Source: an uncultured Allomuricauda sp. (lineage in GTDB: Bacteria > Bacteroidota > Bacteroidia > Flavobacteriales > Flavobacteriaceae). From it: 64,000 bases of DNA. The DNA is taken from contig NZ_CANLYK010000001.1 of assembly GCF_947495325.1 (NCBI RefSeq), positions 1,488,001 to 1,552,000 on the forward strand, given 5' to 3'. The notes beneath the pieces were generated by a model. That model was not told where the DNA came from. It made no database searches and saw nothing but the letters and a program-made list of their open reading frames with translations. Made by a program: the position numbers and the translations under genes. Shown here piece by piece: positions 54,642 to 64,000 of the stretch (position 1 is its first letter; each line of letters starts with the position of its first letter).

Positions 54642-56156
54642 GTGAGAAAGTTATTTTTTTCAATAGCAGTACTTACTATTGGTTTCTTCGGATGCTCACA
54701 AAAAACCAATGGCAAACCCAACATCATCTTTATCATGGCTGATGACCTGGGCTGGCAAGATGTTGGCTTTATGGGTAGCCAATGGTTTGAAACGCCAAAT
54801 CTTGATGCATTGTCCAAACAAAGTTTGGTTTTCAATCAAGCCTATATGTATCCCACGTGCTCTCCTTCAAGAGCTGCTTTACTTACTGGGAAACAGTCAT
54901 TCCGCACCCAGGTGTACAATGTTCCCGTATTGGAAAAGAAAGATGCTCCGGATGAAAACATCTATTCTCGCTGGACAGTTAGTAAGGAACATGACATTTA
55001 TGCGAACCCACTTAAGGAAGTGGGCTATAAACTTATCCACTTGGGTAAATGGCATATTGTAGGGCCTGACCCTCTGTCCGAACTAGCACTCCCCTACCCT
55101 TTCAATGAACCACTTTCGCAACCTCCCAATGGTGATTTATCTTGGTTAAAAAGTCACCGTTCAGATACTATTCAAGAGTATTATCCTACAGGTAGAGGCT
55201 TTCATGAAAATGTAGGCGGTACTTGGTGGGGAGATCCGGCTCGTGGTTATGATGATGGTTACAAAGCTCCAAGTGGAGGTTACAAAGCATCGTTCAAAAA
55301 TCCATTCATCAGCGATAAACCATCCGATGAATGGCTCACAGATCGATTGACTGACGAAACAATCAATTTCATAGAAAGAAACAAGTCCCAGCCCTTCTTT
55401 GTCAACCTGCATTACTATACACCTCATCGACCTACAGTGGTAAGGAACTCGGAGTGGATGGAGAAATTTATGGATAAGCTACCTGATTCTGTAACTGGAC
55501 AAGGCACTGAAAACCTTGAAGAAATTGCTGGTTATGCTACTATGATTCAATCACTGGATGAAAATGTAGGAAAATTATTAAGCTATTTAGATAAACAAAG
55601 GTTGCGTGAAAATACACTCATCATTTTCACTTCTGACAATGGTTTCAACGGATTGCAAAGTACCAACAATCGCTTGAGAGGAGCTAAAGGTACCGTATAT
55701 GAGGGAGGATTACGTGTTCCTGCACTGGCTAACTGGAAAGGAACAATCGCTGCTGGTACAAGCGATACTCCAATATGCGGACTAGATTATTTTCCAACTT
55801 TTTTAGACGTAGCTGGTATCGATAATTATCAAGGACTATTGGATGGGGAGAGCTTAATGCCAATTTATCAAAAAAAGATATTTCCTAACAGGTCAATTTT
55901 TTGGCATATTGCCAGTACCTATAAAAATCCGCCTAGCTCCATTATCCGCAAAGGGAAATGGAAACTCATACAATTTTTAAATGATGGAAAAGTAGAATTA
56001 TATAACCTCGAAGAGGATTTGGCAGAGTGTGAAGATCTTTCGATAGAAAATTCGGCAGAAAATAAGGTAGTAATTGCAAGTTTGTTAAAGGAGCTTACCA
56101 CTTGGAGAAAGCAAAATAAGGTGCCTCTTCCACCAGCTTCAATATTAGAGTTTTAA
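54642..56156 (+). CDS. Sulfatase (S1 family), C73 active site
   Basis: Start chosen at GTG 54642 (VRKLFFS), 46 bp after the DUF6786 stop and preceded by AAGGAAA; longer in-frame starts overlap the previous gene. The product is a 504-residue lipoprotein (lipobox FGC) with KPNIIFIMADDLGWQDVG, C73-S-P-S-R-A and GKWHIVGPD. TSDNGFNGL completes the metal site. The W-Q instead of Y-G/Y-S after the first Asp pair marks a subfamily apart from the others. Confidence 0.92.
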   Translation: MRKLFFSIAVLTIGFFGCSQKTNGKPNIIFIMADDLGWQDVGFMGSQWFETPNLDALSKQSLVFNQAYMYPTCSPSRAALLTGKQSFRTQVYNVPVLEKKDAPDENIYSRWTVSKEHDIYANPLKEVGYKLIHLGKWHIVGPDPLSELALPYPFNEPLSQPPNGDLSWLKSHRSDTIQEYYPTGRGFHENVGGTWWGDPARGYDDGYKAPSGGYKASFKNPFISDKPSDEWLTDRLTDETINFIERNKSQPFFVNLHYYTPHRPTVVRNSEWMEKFMDKLPDSVTGQGTENLEEIAGYATMIQSLDENVGKLLSYLDKQRLRENTLIIFTSDNGFNGLQSTNNRLRGAKGTVYEGGLRVPALANWKGTIAAGTSDTPICGLDYFPTFLDVAGIDNYQGLLDGESLMPIYQKKIFPNRSIFWHIASTYKNPPSSIIRKGKWKLIQFLNDGKVELYNLEEDLAECEDLSIENSAENKVVIASLLKELTTWRKQNKVPLPPASILEF

Positions 56157-56166
56157 GCAGAAAAAA

Positions 56167-58521
56167 ATGAACCCAAAAAAGATATTAACATCCATTTACG
56201 GTAGTAAAACAGTTTTATATTTTATTGTTTTCTTCATCATCTGCTTAGTAGCTTGTGAGCAGGTAGAAAAGCCAAAACCTGAAACTCCCCTCACCATTTG
56301 GTTTGATGCACCAACGAAAAAATGGAACGAAGGCTTACCCATTGGAAATGGCAGTCTAGGAGCCATGTTGTATGGCACTCCTGCTAAAGAAACCATCTGC
56401 TTGAATGAAGAGACCATCTGGTCTGGAGAGAGGCAATATGACAGGGACATGCCTGAAGCACTGGCCAATATGGAAACTATTCGGCAGATGCTTTTTGATG
56501 GGAAATATATAGAGGCAGAAGAATTGGTGGAAGATAAGATTTTGAATGAAAGACTGCCCTCCGGAACACATAGCTATCAAATGTTGGCCAATTTGTTCAT
56601 TACCCGACCCGAGATGGCTGAAGTTACCAACTACAAACGCTTACTTGATATTCAGAAAGCCATAGCAACAACCCGATTTGAAAATGAGGGAGTAACCTAT
56701 TGGCAGGAAAGTTTTTCCAGCTTCCCCGATAAAGTGATGGTGATAAAATACAGTGCTGACCAACCCGGAAAAGTCAGTTTTTCAGCATCGATTGCACGCA
56801 CAGAAAATACCCAAGTGGTATTATCGGAAAATAGCATAAAATTTTCAGAGCATGTGTCAAATGGCTATGGAGTTAAATTCAACGCCTTCCTTCACTTTGA
56901 GTTAAAAGGAGGTAAGTCGACTGCAAAAGATGGGAAATTGATGATTGAGGGTGCCGATGAGGTGGTCATTCGAGTAGTTGCAGCAAGTGATTACAGAGGA
57001 GATGATCCAGAAACACTCACAGAAAAAATCCTTGCCAGTGCACTAAAGAAGTCTTACGATGATTTGTGCAATAAACATATAGATGACTATCAATCTTTGT
57101 TTCATCGGGTTAACCTAAACATTGCTGGTGGAGTGGGAACAGGCCTTCCAACAAACCAGCGATTGGATAGCGTAAGAGCTGGTAGCGTAGATAACTACCT
57201 GACTCAAGTACAGTATCAATATGGACGGTATTTATTGATTAGCAGTTCAAGGCCAGGTACTATGCCAGCCAACTTGCAGGGCATTTGGGTCGATGGATTC
57301 AAGCCGCCCTGGAACTCAGATTATCACATCAATATTAACATTCAAATGAACTATTGGCTGGCAGAGATGACCAATCTGGCAGAACTGCATAAACCTTTCT
57401 TAAAATACATTGGAAACCTAAGGGAAATGGGGCGAATCACAGCCAAAAAGGTATATGGTGCGAGGGGATTTACTGCCCATCATACCAGTGATGCATGGCA
57501 TGCGACTGCCCCTTTCGGGAAATCCAGATACGGTATGTGGCCGATGGGTGCCGCATGGAGCTGTCAGCATTTATTTACCCATTACGAGTATACGGAAGAT
57601 GAGGAATACCTGAGGAATCACGCATATCCCATCATGAAGGAAGCTGCGTTGTTCATGGTAGATTTTATGGTGCCGCATCCAGAAACAGGGCTTTTGTTTT
57701 CTGGACCCTCTATTTCTCCAGAAAACAACTTCAATACCCAGGATGGGGAAATGGCTACTATCAATATGGGACCAACTATGGATAGAGAAATCATTTTCGA
57801 GCTATTTAGTAACTGCATTAAGTCAGCTAACATTCTGGGAATTGACAAAGACTTTGCAGATACACTACAAATGAAAATGGATCAAATGCCACCATTGGAA
57901 ATTGGGAGTGATGGACGTCTCATGGAATGGGTCGATGAATTTGAGGAGCCCATGCCAGGTCATCGCCATATTTCTCATTTATATGCTTTGCATCCTTCAA
58001 ACCAAATTTCCAAAGTGAAAACCCCTGAGCTGTTCGATGCGGCAAGAAAAACCATTGACCATCGGTTAGCGAATGGTGGTGGTCATACGGGCTGGAGTCG
58101 TGCTTGGATTATCAATTTTTTCGCAAGACTACAAGATGCGGAAAAGGCCCATGAAAATATCATAGCCTTACAGCAAAAGTCTACACTACCAAACTTACTT
58201 GATCTGCACCCGCCTTTTCAGATTGATGGAAATTTTGGGGTGGTTTCTGGTATTACGGAAATGCTCATGCAAAGCCAAGATGCAGAAATATTGGTGCTAC
58301 CTGCGCTACCCAAAGCCTGGTCTTTCGGAAGTATCAAGGGTATTGTAGCAAGAGGTGGTTTTGAGGTGGATATTGAATGGGCCGAGGGCAAATTGACCCA
58401 ACTGACCGTGAAATCATTGTTGGGCAATGAAGCCAAGCTTCGATATGGAAGTGTATACAAACAATATCCAATGAAAAAAGGAGAAGTTCTCAAATTCAAC
58501 GGCACACTGGATAAGATATAA
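56167..58521 (+). CDS. Glycoside hydrolase family 95 (alpha-L-fucosidase/galactosidase type)
   Basis: GH95 enzymes cut alpha-1,2-L-fucose or L-galactose with inversion. The 784-residue lipoprotein (lipobox LVAC) has the family start WNEGLPIGNGSLGAMLYGTP. The catalytic set is complete: N389/N391 in NINIQMNYW, the acid Glu519 in SPENNF and the base-activating Asp687 in QIDGNFG. The C-terminal beta domain ends LKFNGTL. It lies 10 bp after a sulfatase gene. Confidence 0.93.
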   Translation: MNPKKILTSIYGSKTVLYFIVFFIICLVACEQVEKPKPETPLTIWFDAPTKKWNEGLPIGNGSLGAMLYGTPAKETICLNEETIWSGERQYDRDMPEALANMETIRQMLFDGKYIEAEELVEDKILNERLPSGTHSYQMLANLFITRPEMAEVTNYKRLLDIQKAIATTRFENEGVTYWQESFSSFPDKVMVIKYSADQPGKVSFSASIARTENTQVVLSENSIKFSEHVSNGYGVKFNAFLHFELKGGKSTAKDGKLMIEGADEVVIRVVAASDYRGDDPETLTEKILASALKKSYDDLCNKHIDDYQSLFHRVNLNIAGGVGTGLPTNQRLDSVRAGSVDNYLTQVQYQYGRYLLISSSRPGTMPANLQGIWVDGFKPPWNSDYHININIQMNYWLAEMTNLAELHKPFLKYIGNLREMGRITAKKVYGARGFTAHHTSDAWHATAPFGKSRYGMWPMGAAWSCQHLFTHYEYTEDEEYLRNHAYPIMKEAALFMVDFMVPHPETGLLFSGPSISPENNFNTQDGEMATINMGPTMDREIIFELFSNCIKSANILGIDKDFADTLQMKMDQMPPLEIGSDGRLMEWVDEFEEPMPGHRHISHLYALHPSNQISKVKTPELFDAARKTIDHRLANGGGHTGWSRAWIINFFARLQDAEKAHENIIALQQKSTLPNLLDLHPPFQIDGNFGVVSGITEMLMQSQDAEILVLPALPKAWSFGSIKGIVARGGFEVDIEWAEGKLTQLTVKSLLGNEAKLRYGSVYKQYPMKKGEVLKFNGTLDKI

Positions 58522-58571
58522 ATCCACCGTGACAATGGAAATAATAAAAAATAAGATCAAACCAATATCAG

Positions 58572-59624
58572 ATGAAACAAAAAGTGAAAAACAAATTTAA
58601 AAGCATACAATTCTATTTGCCCATCATACTAATTTCTGCATTTTTATGGCATGCTTGTGGCAACAAAAAATCTAAAAAAACAGAAACTGAAGAAATAGCT
58701 GTACGTGAAGTAAAAAGCACAGCAACTGTAACCTTTTCCTATTCAGATATCAGGGGAATCGGGGTAGATTCTGTGTATAACAGAAGAGACCCTAGCGATG
58801 TGATTAAAGTAGGCAACAAGTACTACATCTGGTATAGCAAAATGGATAGCCCAATTACATCGGGGTATTGGGCCACTATCTGGTACGCAACCAGCGAGGA
58901 TGAAGGACATACCTGGAACGAACAGGGCATGGCACTTGGTTTGGGCGAGGAAGAGGCTTTTGACAGTCACTCCGTATTTACCCCCAATATTTTGGCTCAT
59001 AAAGGGAAATACTACCTGTATTACACTGCCGTAAAACCTACTCCCGGAAATCCTGATAAAAAATTTGAAGGGAACCATACCACAGACTTTACTGCCATAG
59101 GTGTAGCTGTGGCAGATAGTCCTGATGGCCCATTCAAGCGAATAGTAAACAATCCGGTTATTGCCCACAGTGAAGTCGTTTCGGATTTTGATAGCTACCG
59201 AGTAGATGACGCCAGTATGGTGGTGCGTGACGGTAAAATATGGCTGTATTACAAAGGAAGGTGTATTGAACATGGTAAAGAGGGTCCCAAAAAAACCGAA
59301 ATGGGACTAGCCATGGCAGATTCACCTGAGGGTCCATTTGAGAAAAAGGGCTCACTTCTGGATAAAGGTCATGAGGTACTTATATGGAAAGAAGGAAAAG
59401 GAGTCTCTTGTCTAGCTTCCATAAGTCAGTCGATTAACTATGCTGAAGATGGGCTTCAATTTGCTATGCAGTATGATAGTTTAAAAAATATCCCCAAGGC
59501 TCCCGGTTTGTACCGTCCTCATTTGGAAGATGGAAACCCAGATGTTGGAATCCCAGGATGGGGCATTGCCATGAATGGTAGAAAAGGGCTGACCTATTTG
59601 CTTCGCTATGAGATAACCAATTAA
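58572..59624 (+). CDS. GH117/GH43-like five-bladed beta-propeller enzyme
   Basis: The 350-residue lipoprotein (lipobox WHAC) has the propeller blades of clan GH-F: RRDPSDVIKVGNKYYIWYSK, HSVFTPNILAHKGKYYLYYT, SYRVDDASMVVRDGKIWLYY. Asp74 (RRDPSDV), Asp in RVDD and a later Glu are candidate catalytic residues. The best match by memory is GH117, known from 3,6-anhydro-galactose hydrolases in algal loci; GH43 is the alternative. It follows GH95 by 50 bp. Confidence 0.68.
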   Translation: MKQKVKNKFKSIQFYLPIILISAFLWHACGNKKSKKTETEEIAVREVKSTATVTFSYSDIRGIGVDSVYNRRDPSDVIKVGNKYYIWYSKMDSPITSGYWATIWYATSEDEGHTWNEQGMALGLGEEEAFDSHSVFTPNILAHKGKYYLYYTAVKPTPGNPDKKFEGNHTTDFTAIGVAVADSPDGPFKRIVNNPVIAHSEVVSDFDSYRVDDASMVVRDGKIWLYYKGRCIEHGKEGPKKTEMGLAMADSPEGPFEKKGSLLDKGHEVLIWKEGKGVSCLASISQSINYAEDGLQFAMQYDSLKNIPKAPGLYRPHLEDGNPDVGIPGWGIAMNGRKGLTYLLRYEITN

Positions 59625-59650
59625 TGATAATATGAAATAAAACAATCATC

Positions 59651-61225
59651 ATGGTAAGAACAAAAATCGTAATTATTGGACTGATGGCGCTTTCATACAG
59701 TAGCTATGCCCAAACCTCGAAAGGAGACAAAGAAAATTCTCCCAATGTTATCCTTATCTATGCTGATGACTTAGGGTATGGAGATTTGAGCTGCCAAGGT
59801 GCCACAAAAGTCCAAACGCCCAATATCGATAAGCTTGCCACCCAAGGTCGCAGGTTTACCGATGCGCACACGGCTTCAGCGGTTTGCACCCCTTCTAGAT
59901 ATGCACTATTGACAGGTGAGTATCCCATACGAGTGGATAGTTGGGGACCCTTGCCCACGCTTGAAAAATTACTTATTGATACCTCCACGCTGACCATAGG
60001 TAAAGTATTTCAAAAAAAGGGTTATGTAACTGCCTGTTTGGGAAAATGGCATTTAGGATTTGGAACTGATAAGAACGATTGGCAAGTGCCCCTTGAACCT
60101 GGTCCAAACGAAGTAGGGTTTGATTACTATTGGGGTATTCCTTTTGTCAACAGCGGTAGTCCTTTTGTCTATGTTGAAAATAAGACGGTAGTTGGGCATG
60201 ACCCTAATGATCCCCTTGTCTATCTGGGTAGAAATTATGAAGGCGATTTAGAACCCTCACCTACACCTACTTTCCCCAAAGAAGCATCGAAAAAAAGTCC
60301 GAACCTTTTCTCCGGAGCACGTAAAGCCCATGAATTCTACGATGATGAAAAAACAGGAACCTATTTAACTGAAAAAGCCACTGACTGGATTTCAAAAAAC
60401 AAAGAAAACCCGTTCTTCCTCTATTTCGCGACTACCAATATCCATCATCCCTTTACACCAGCACCAAGGTTTAAGGGAACTAGCCAAGCAGGTCTCTATG
60501 GTGACTATATTCATGAGTTGGACTGGATGGTAGGTGAGATTGTGAAGTCCCTGGAAGAAAATGATTTGTCTGAAAACACCATGATTATTTTCACAAGTGA
60601 TAATGGTGCCATGCTGAACTTGGGAGGACGAATAGCCGTAGAAAAAGGACACAAGATCAATGGAGATTTACTCGGATTTAAGTTTGGTGTATGGGAAGGA
60701 GGCCATAGGGTTCCCTTTATTGTGAAATGGCCGGGAAAAGTGCCAAAAAATACTGTCTCGGACCAGCTTATTTCAACGGTTGATATGCTGGCCACATTTA
60801 CTGCACTAACAAATCAGGAACAAAGTCTGTCATTGACTGATAAGAACAGTATAAATGTCCTGCCTGCAATTATGGGGGAAGAAGGAAGTGTACGAGAAGA
60901 GCTCCTTTTAGCACCAAGAAGACCAGAAAACCTATCCCTTAGACAAGGAAAGTGGATATACATCCCAGCAAAGGGCAGTGGTGGATTTACAGGTTCCAAG
61001 CCCGAGCACCATGCCTGGGGAGGCCCTGCCGGAGTGGCTTTTGTTGGTGGTAAGAATTGTGACATGGAAAATGGAAAGCTTAAAGAAGATATTCCTCCTG
61101 CACAGTTATATGACCTAGAAGCTGACCCAAATCAAACCAACAATGTTTACACTGAATATCCTGATGTCGTAACCAAGATGGATGCAAGGTTAGGAGAATT
61201 GAAGGAAAACCTAACAAAGAAATGA
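59651..61225 (+). CDS. Sulfatase (S1 family), C79 active site
   Basis: The 524-residue secreted sulfatase (signal segment ending SYSSYAQ) has SPNVILIYADDLGYGDLSC, C79-T-P-S-R-Y and GKWHLGFG. TSDNGAMLN is the metal site. The longer loop around DSWGPLPTLEKLL and the large insert PNEVGFDYYWGIPF suggest a polymer- or oligomer-specific subfamily. It overlaps the next sulfatase by 4 bp. Confidence 0.93.
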   Translation: MVRTKIVIIGLMALSYSSYAQTSKGDKENSPNVILIYADDLGYGDLSCQGATKVQTPNIDKLATQGRRFTDAHTASAVCTPSRYALLTGEYPIRVDSWGPLPTLEKLLIDTSTLTIGKVFQKKGYVTACLGKWHLGFGTDKNDWQVPLEPGPNEVGFDYYWGIPFVNSGSPFVYVENKTVVGHDPNDPLVYLGRNYEGDLEPSPTPTFPKEASKKSPNLFSGARKAHEFYDDEKTGTYLTEKATDWISKNKENPFFLYFATTNIHHPFTPAPRFKGTSQAGLYGDYIHELDWMVGEIVKSLEENDLSENTMIIFTSDNGAMLNLGGRIAVEKGHKINGDLLGFKFGVWEGGHRVPFIVKWPGKVPKNTVSDQLISTVDMLATFTALTNQEQSLSLTDKNSINVLPAIMGEEGSVREELLLAPRRPENLSLRQGKWIYIPAKGSGGFTGSKPEHHAWGGPAGVAFVGGKNCDMENGKLKEDIPPAQLYDLEADPNQTNNVYTEYPDVVTKMDARLGELKENLTKK

Positions 61226-62664
61226 CGTCAATTATAAAAACTAAAACTGGAATATTAGCTTGTACTTCAGTAGTTCTTTTTGCTGTAATATGCACAAGTT
61301 GTACTTCGAAAAAAGAAAAAAAAGACGCTGAACAAAAGCCACCCAACATCATTGTCATTTTTGCGGACGATCTGGGCTATGGAGATATCGGTTGCTATGG
61401 TGCCAAAGGGATCAAAACACCCAACCTGGATGCTTTGGCTACAGGAGGCTTTCGCAGCACGGACTTTTTCATTCCTGCCAATGTATGTAGCCCCTCTCGC
61501 GCCGCTTTACTTACGGGCAGATATCCAATGAGAGCAGGGTATCCTGTAGCAACAAGACCAGCATTTCCAAAGTATAAGAATTATGGGTTTGCTCCTGAGG
61601 AGTTGACAATTACAGAGCTGTTGAAGCCAGCTGGTTACCGTTCGCTAATGGTTGGGAAATGGCATCTAGGCATGGAGGTGAAAGGGTCGCATCCCCTTGA
61701 TGCCGGTTTTGATGAGTATTTAGGAATCCCAAGTAACTATGGAGTGGATAACACATTATACCATAACAGAGATACGGTTTCCGAAGAAGTAGCATGCGAA
61801 ATACTTACTTCAGCCTACACGGACAAAGTGGTGGATTTCATCAGTAAAAAGCGGGACGAGCCATTTTTCATTTATGTTTCCCATCATATCGTTCACAATC
61901 CTCTCTTACCAAGTGAAAATTTCAAGGGAAGTTCTGAATATGATGAATATGGTGACTTTGTTCAGGAGTTGGATTTCAGTACTGGACGAATAATGAAGGC
62001 ATTGCGGGAAGCAAAGCTGGATGACAATACGCTTGTGGTTTTCACTTCCGATAATGGTCCTACCTACAAAGGACAGACCGGAGGGCTGAGTGGTGGAAAA
62101 TATTGTACCATGGAAGGGGGGCATCGGGTGCCTGGAATCTTCTATTGGCCTGATGAAATTCCAGCAGGACAAACTTCAAACACGCTGATGTCAAGTATGG
62201 ATCTAATGCCACTTTTCTGTAATATTGGAGCAGTGGATTTGCCTAAAGACCGTAAAATAGATGGTAAAAATATTCTGGATATATTGAAGGGAAAGACTTC
62301 TGAATCACCACATGAATTCACCTATTATTATAATGGGACGAACCTGCAGGCAATTCGTAAGGGAAAATGGAAACTACACTTACCAAGGACAGTTTCGGAT
62401 CAGCCTTTTTGGTCAAAGACAGGACACCCAAAAGTGGATAAAGGATTTATCACCCTTGAGGATTATGTGCTTTTTAATCTGGAAGATGACCTTGCTGAAA
62501 AAGTCAATGTTGCAGCAAAGCATCCAGAGGTGTTAGCGCTATTAAAAAAGCAAGCTGATATGATTAGGGTTGAGCTTGGAGATGTCCATGTCATTGGAAC
62601 AGATCAAAGAGTACCTAACTTAAAAAATCCCCAAGAACGCGACCCAGGAGAATTGAAAAAGTAA
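61222..62664 (+). CDS. Sulfatase (S1 family), C89 active site
   Basis: The 480-residue lipoprotein sulfatase (lipobox CTSC) has PPNIIVIFADDLGYGDIGC, C89-S-P-S-R-A and GKWHLGMEV. SDNGPTYKG gives the metal site. Start codon overlaps the previous stop (ATGA). It precedes the next sulfatase by 6 bp, so all are on one transcript. Confidence 0.94.
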   Translation: MTSIIKTKTGILACTSVVLFAVICTSCTSKKEKKDAEQKPPNIIVIFADDLGYGDIGCYGAKGIKTPNLDALATGGFRSTDFFIPANVCSPSRAALLTGRYPMRAGYPVATRPAFPKYKNYGFAPEELTITELLKPAGYRSLMVGKWHLGMEVKGSHPLDAGFDEYLGIPSNYGVDNTLYHNRDTVSEEVACEILTSAYTDKVVDFISKKRDEPFFIYVSHHIVHNPLLPSENFKGSSEYDEYGDFVQELDFSTGRIMKALREAKLDDNTLVVFTSDNGPTYKGQTGGLSGGKYCTMEGGHRVPGIFYWPDEIPAGQTSNTLMSSMDLMPLFCNIGAVDLPKDRKIDGKNILDILKGKTSESPHEFTYYYNGTNLQAIRKGKWKLHLPRTVSDQPFWSKTGHPKVDKGFITLEDYVLFNLEDDLAEKVNVAAKHPEVLALLKKQADMIRVELGDVHVIGTDQRVPNLKNPQERDPGELKK

Positions 62665-62670
62665 TAACTA

Positions 62671-64000
62671 ATGATGAATTATCTCAAACTTTCTGCACTA
62701 GCAGTTTTTACCTTATTTGTTTTAAGCTGCAGACAAAATACAACAACCAAAATATCAGAACCCGTTAAACCCAACATTATCTATATCCTGGCAGATGATT
62801 TGGGATACGGTGACCTCAGTTGTTATGGACAGCAAAAGTTCAAAACTCCAAATATCGATAAGCTGGCAGCTCAAGGGATGCTCTTTACACAGCACTATTC
62901 CGGATCGACAGTTTGCGCACCATCAAGGTCCGCATTGATGACGGGAATGCACACCGGACATACGCCAATTCGTGGTAATAAGGAAGTAAGACCTGAAGGC
63001 CAACACCCTTTGCCTGACTCTGTGACTACCTTGCCAGAAGTACTTAAGGCCAGAGGTTATAAAACAGCCGCATTTGGTAAGTGGGGACTTGGATTTCCCG
63101 GTTCGGAAGGAGAGCCGCTTAAGCAAGGGTTCGATTTCTTTTATGGGTATAATTGTCAAAGGTTGGCACACCATTATTACCCACGTTACCTATGGAGAAA
63201 TAATGAGGTTGATTCCATAACAGAAAATTTTGGTCAAGCAAAAGGGGATTATGCTCCAGATTTGATTCATAAGGAGGCCAAAACCTTTATTCACGAAAAT
63301 AAGGACAATCCATTTTTCATGTACTATGCAGCTGTAGCCCCTCATGCAGAACTTGTTGCGCCAGATCCATATATGGAAAAGTTTCGGGGCAAATTCGAAC
63401 CGGAAAAAAAATATAAAGGATATGATGAAGGGCCAGGTTATCGAGAAGGACGCTACGAATCCCAGCCGGAATCACATGCCGCTTTTGTAGCCATGATTAC
63501 ACACCTCGACGATCGTGTGGGAGATATCATGTCCACTTTGGAGGAGCTGGGCATAGCGGATAATACCTTGGTGATATTCACTTCCGATAATGGACCCCAC
63601 ATGGAAGGTGGTGCCGATCCTGATTTCTTTGATAGTAATGGCATTTATAGAGGTTATAAGCGTGATTTATACGAAGGTGGAATTCGAGTGCCCATGATTG
63701 CCATGTGGCCAGGTAAAATAAAGGCGAACACCCGTTCGGAACATGTATCGGCATTTTGGGACATAATGCCTACTGTGGCAGAACTGACCGGTCTTGAAGA
63801 AGTGGGTAATATCGATGGGGTTTCATTTGCCCCAACACTTTTGGGTGAAGGGGTTCAAAATAACCATGAATATCTCTATTGGGAGTTTCATTCAATAGGA
63901 GGAAGAAAAGCAATACGAAAAGGAAGGTGGAAGCTTGTGCACTACCAGGTTGGCGATGCAGATAAAAGCACCATGGAGTTATTCGATTTGGAAAATGACC
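62671..64000 (+). CDS. Sulfatase (S1 family), C82 active site, 3' end outside window
   Basis: The reading frame is open from ATG 62671 to the window edge (443 codons). A lipoprotein signal (FVLSC) is followed by KPNIIYILADDLGYGDLSC, C82-A-P-S-R-S and FGKWGLGFPG. TSDNGPHMEG is the metal site. The G-W-G-L in place of K-W-H-L near residue 130 is a deviation from the other sulfatases here. The operon continues beyond the window. Confidence 0.93.
   Translation, partial: MMNYLKLSALAVFTLFVLSCRQNTTTKISEPVKPNIIYILADDLGYGDLSCYGQQKFKTPNIDKLAAQGMLFTQHYSGSTVCAPSRSALMTGMHTGHTPIRGNKEVRPEGQHPLPDSVTTLPEVLKARGYKTAAFGKWGLGFPGSEGEPLKQGFDFFYGYNCQRLAHHYYPRYLWRNNEVDSITENFGQAKGDYAPDLIHKEAKTFIHENKDNPFFMYYAAVAPHAELVAPDPYMEKFRGKFEPEKKYKGYDEGPGYREGRYESQPESHAAFVAMITHLDDRVGDIMSTLEELGIADNTLVIFTSDNGPHMEGGADPDFFDSNGIYRGYKRDLYEGGIRVPMIAMWPGKIKANTRSEHVSAFWDIMPTVAELTGLEEVGNIDGVSFAPTLLGEGVQNNHEYLYWEFHSIGGRKAIRKGRWKLVHYQVGDADKSTMELFDLEND

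Noticed and set aside
56196..56210. GGTAGTAAAA inside the GH95 gene as another copy of the shared element
   Set aside because: Only the right half matches and it lies in coding sequence; no GCAAAAAAAGTAT at the proper distance.
58743..59273. 176-codon leftward frame inside the GH117/43-like gene
   Set aside because: The rightward frame has conserved propeller motifs; the other is its shadow.
1..64000. CRISPR arrays, insertion sequences, rRNA and prophage genes
   Set aside because: No spaced direct-repeat array, transposase, integrase or rRNA sequence was seen on either strand.

Overview
The window is low-GC DNA from a marine-type Flavobacteriia member (phylum Bacteroidota). Supporting signs are TAnnTTTG -7 promoter boxes, a tRNA without an encoded CCA end, SusC/SusD and FecR proteins, both type III and type II glutamine synthetases, a BlaR1-like M56 protein with TonB-plug-like repeats, and a dense sulfatase locus. 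No genus can be fixed from the sequence alone.

Region 1 (1-16990) is mostly chromosomal core. A leftward operon encodes a Rieske lipoprotein, a periplasmic thioredoxin, ApbE, a DUF4266 lipoprotein and a DUF3570 outer-membrane barrel, which looks like an envelope redox module. It is followed by purM, a divergent pair of glutamine synthetases (type III leftward, type II rightward), a Ca2+/Na+ antiporter, a BlaI/M56 pair with visible operators, a TlpA-like protein, a secreted toroid-fold protein, a DUF885 lipoprotein, apt and tRNA-Arg(ACG).

Region 2 (17000-30500) is accessory and stress related. It has a fatty acid desaturase with no ATG start, a cold-shock protein, and a leftward operon of an S21 paralogue, a NYN-LOTUS protein and an RpoD paralogue. 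Next come two AraC regulators around three short-chain dehydrogenases and a DUF1097 protein, a Fur-family repressor divergent from a TrxR-like flavoprotein plus csaA, and an HxlR regulator divergent from an NTF2-like protein and an NmrA-like protein. Several of these divergent pairs have palindromic operators that overlap recognisable promoters.

Region 3 (30870-64000, running off the end) is a large polysaccharide utilisation locus. It begins with a truncated sulfatase fused by deletion to a GH97 gene, then two sulfatases with gene relics around them. An ECF sigma/FecR pair, a 1192-residue SusC with an STN domain, a SusD and a small lipoprotein follow. A 12-gene rightward operon then carries two tandem GH116 enzymes, five sulfatases, a ThuA protein, a DUF6786 protein, GH95 and a GH117/GH43-like enzyme. 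Seven sulfatases retain the C-x-P-S-R formylglycine motif. The gene set points to depolymerisation of a heavily sulfated, branched, probably fucose- and galactose-containing algal glycan. No endo-acting enzyme is visible inside the window.

The most notable unannotated signal is a 42-bp element, 32 of 42 bases identical without gaps, that lies upstream of both enzyme operons of the locus (30873-30914 and 44933-44974). It is a candidate common operator or promoter for the regulon.
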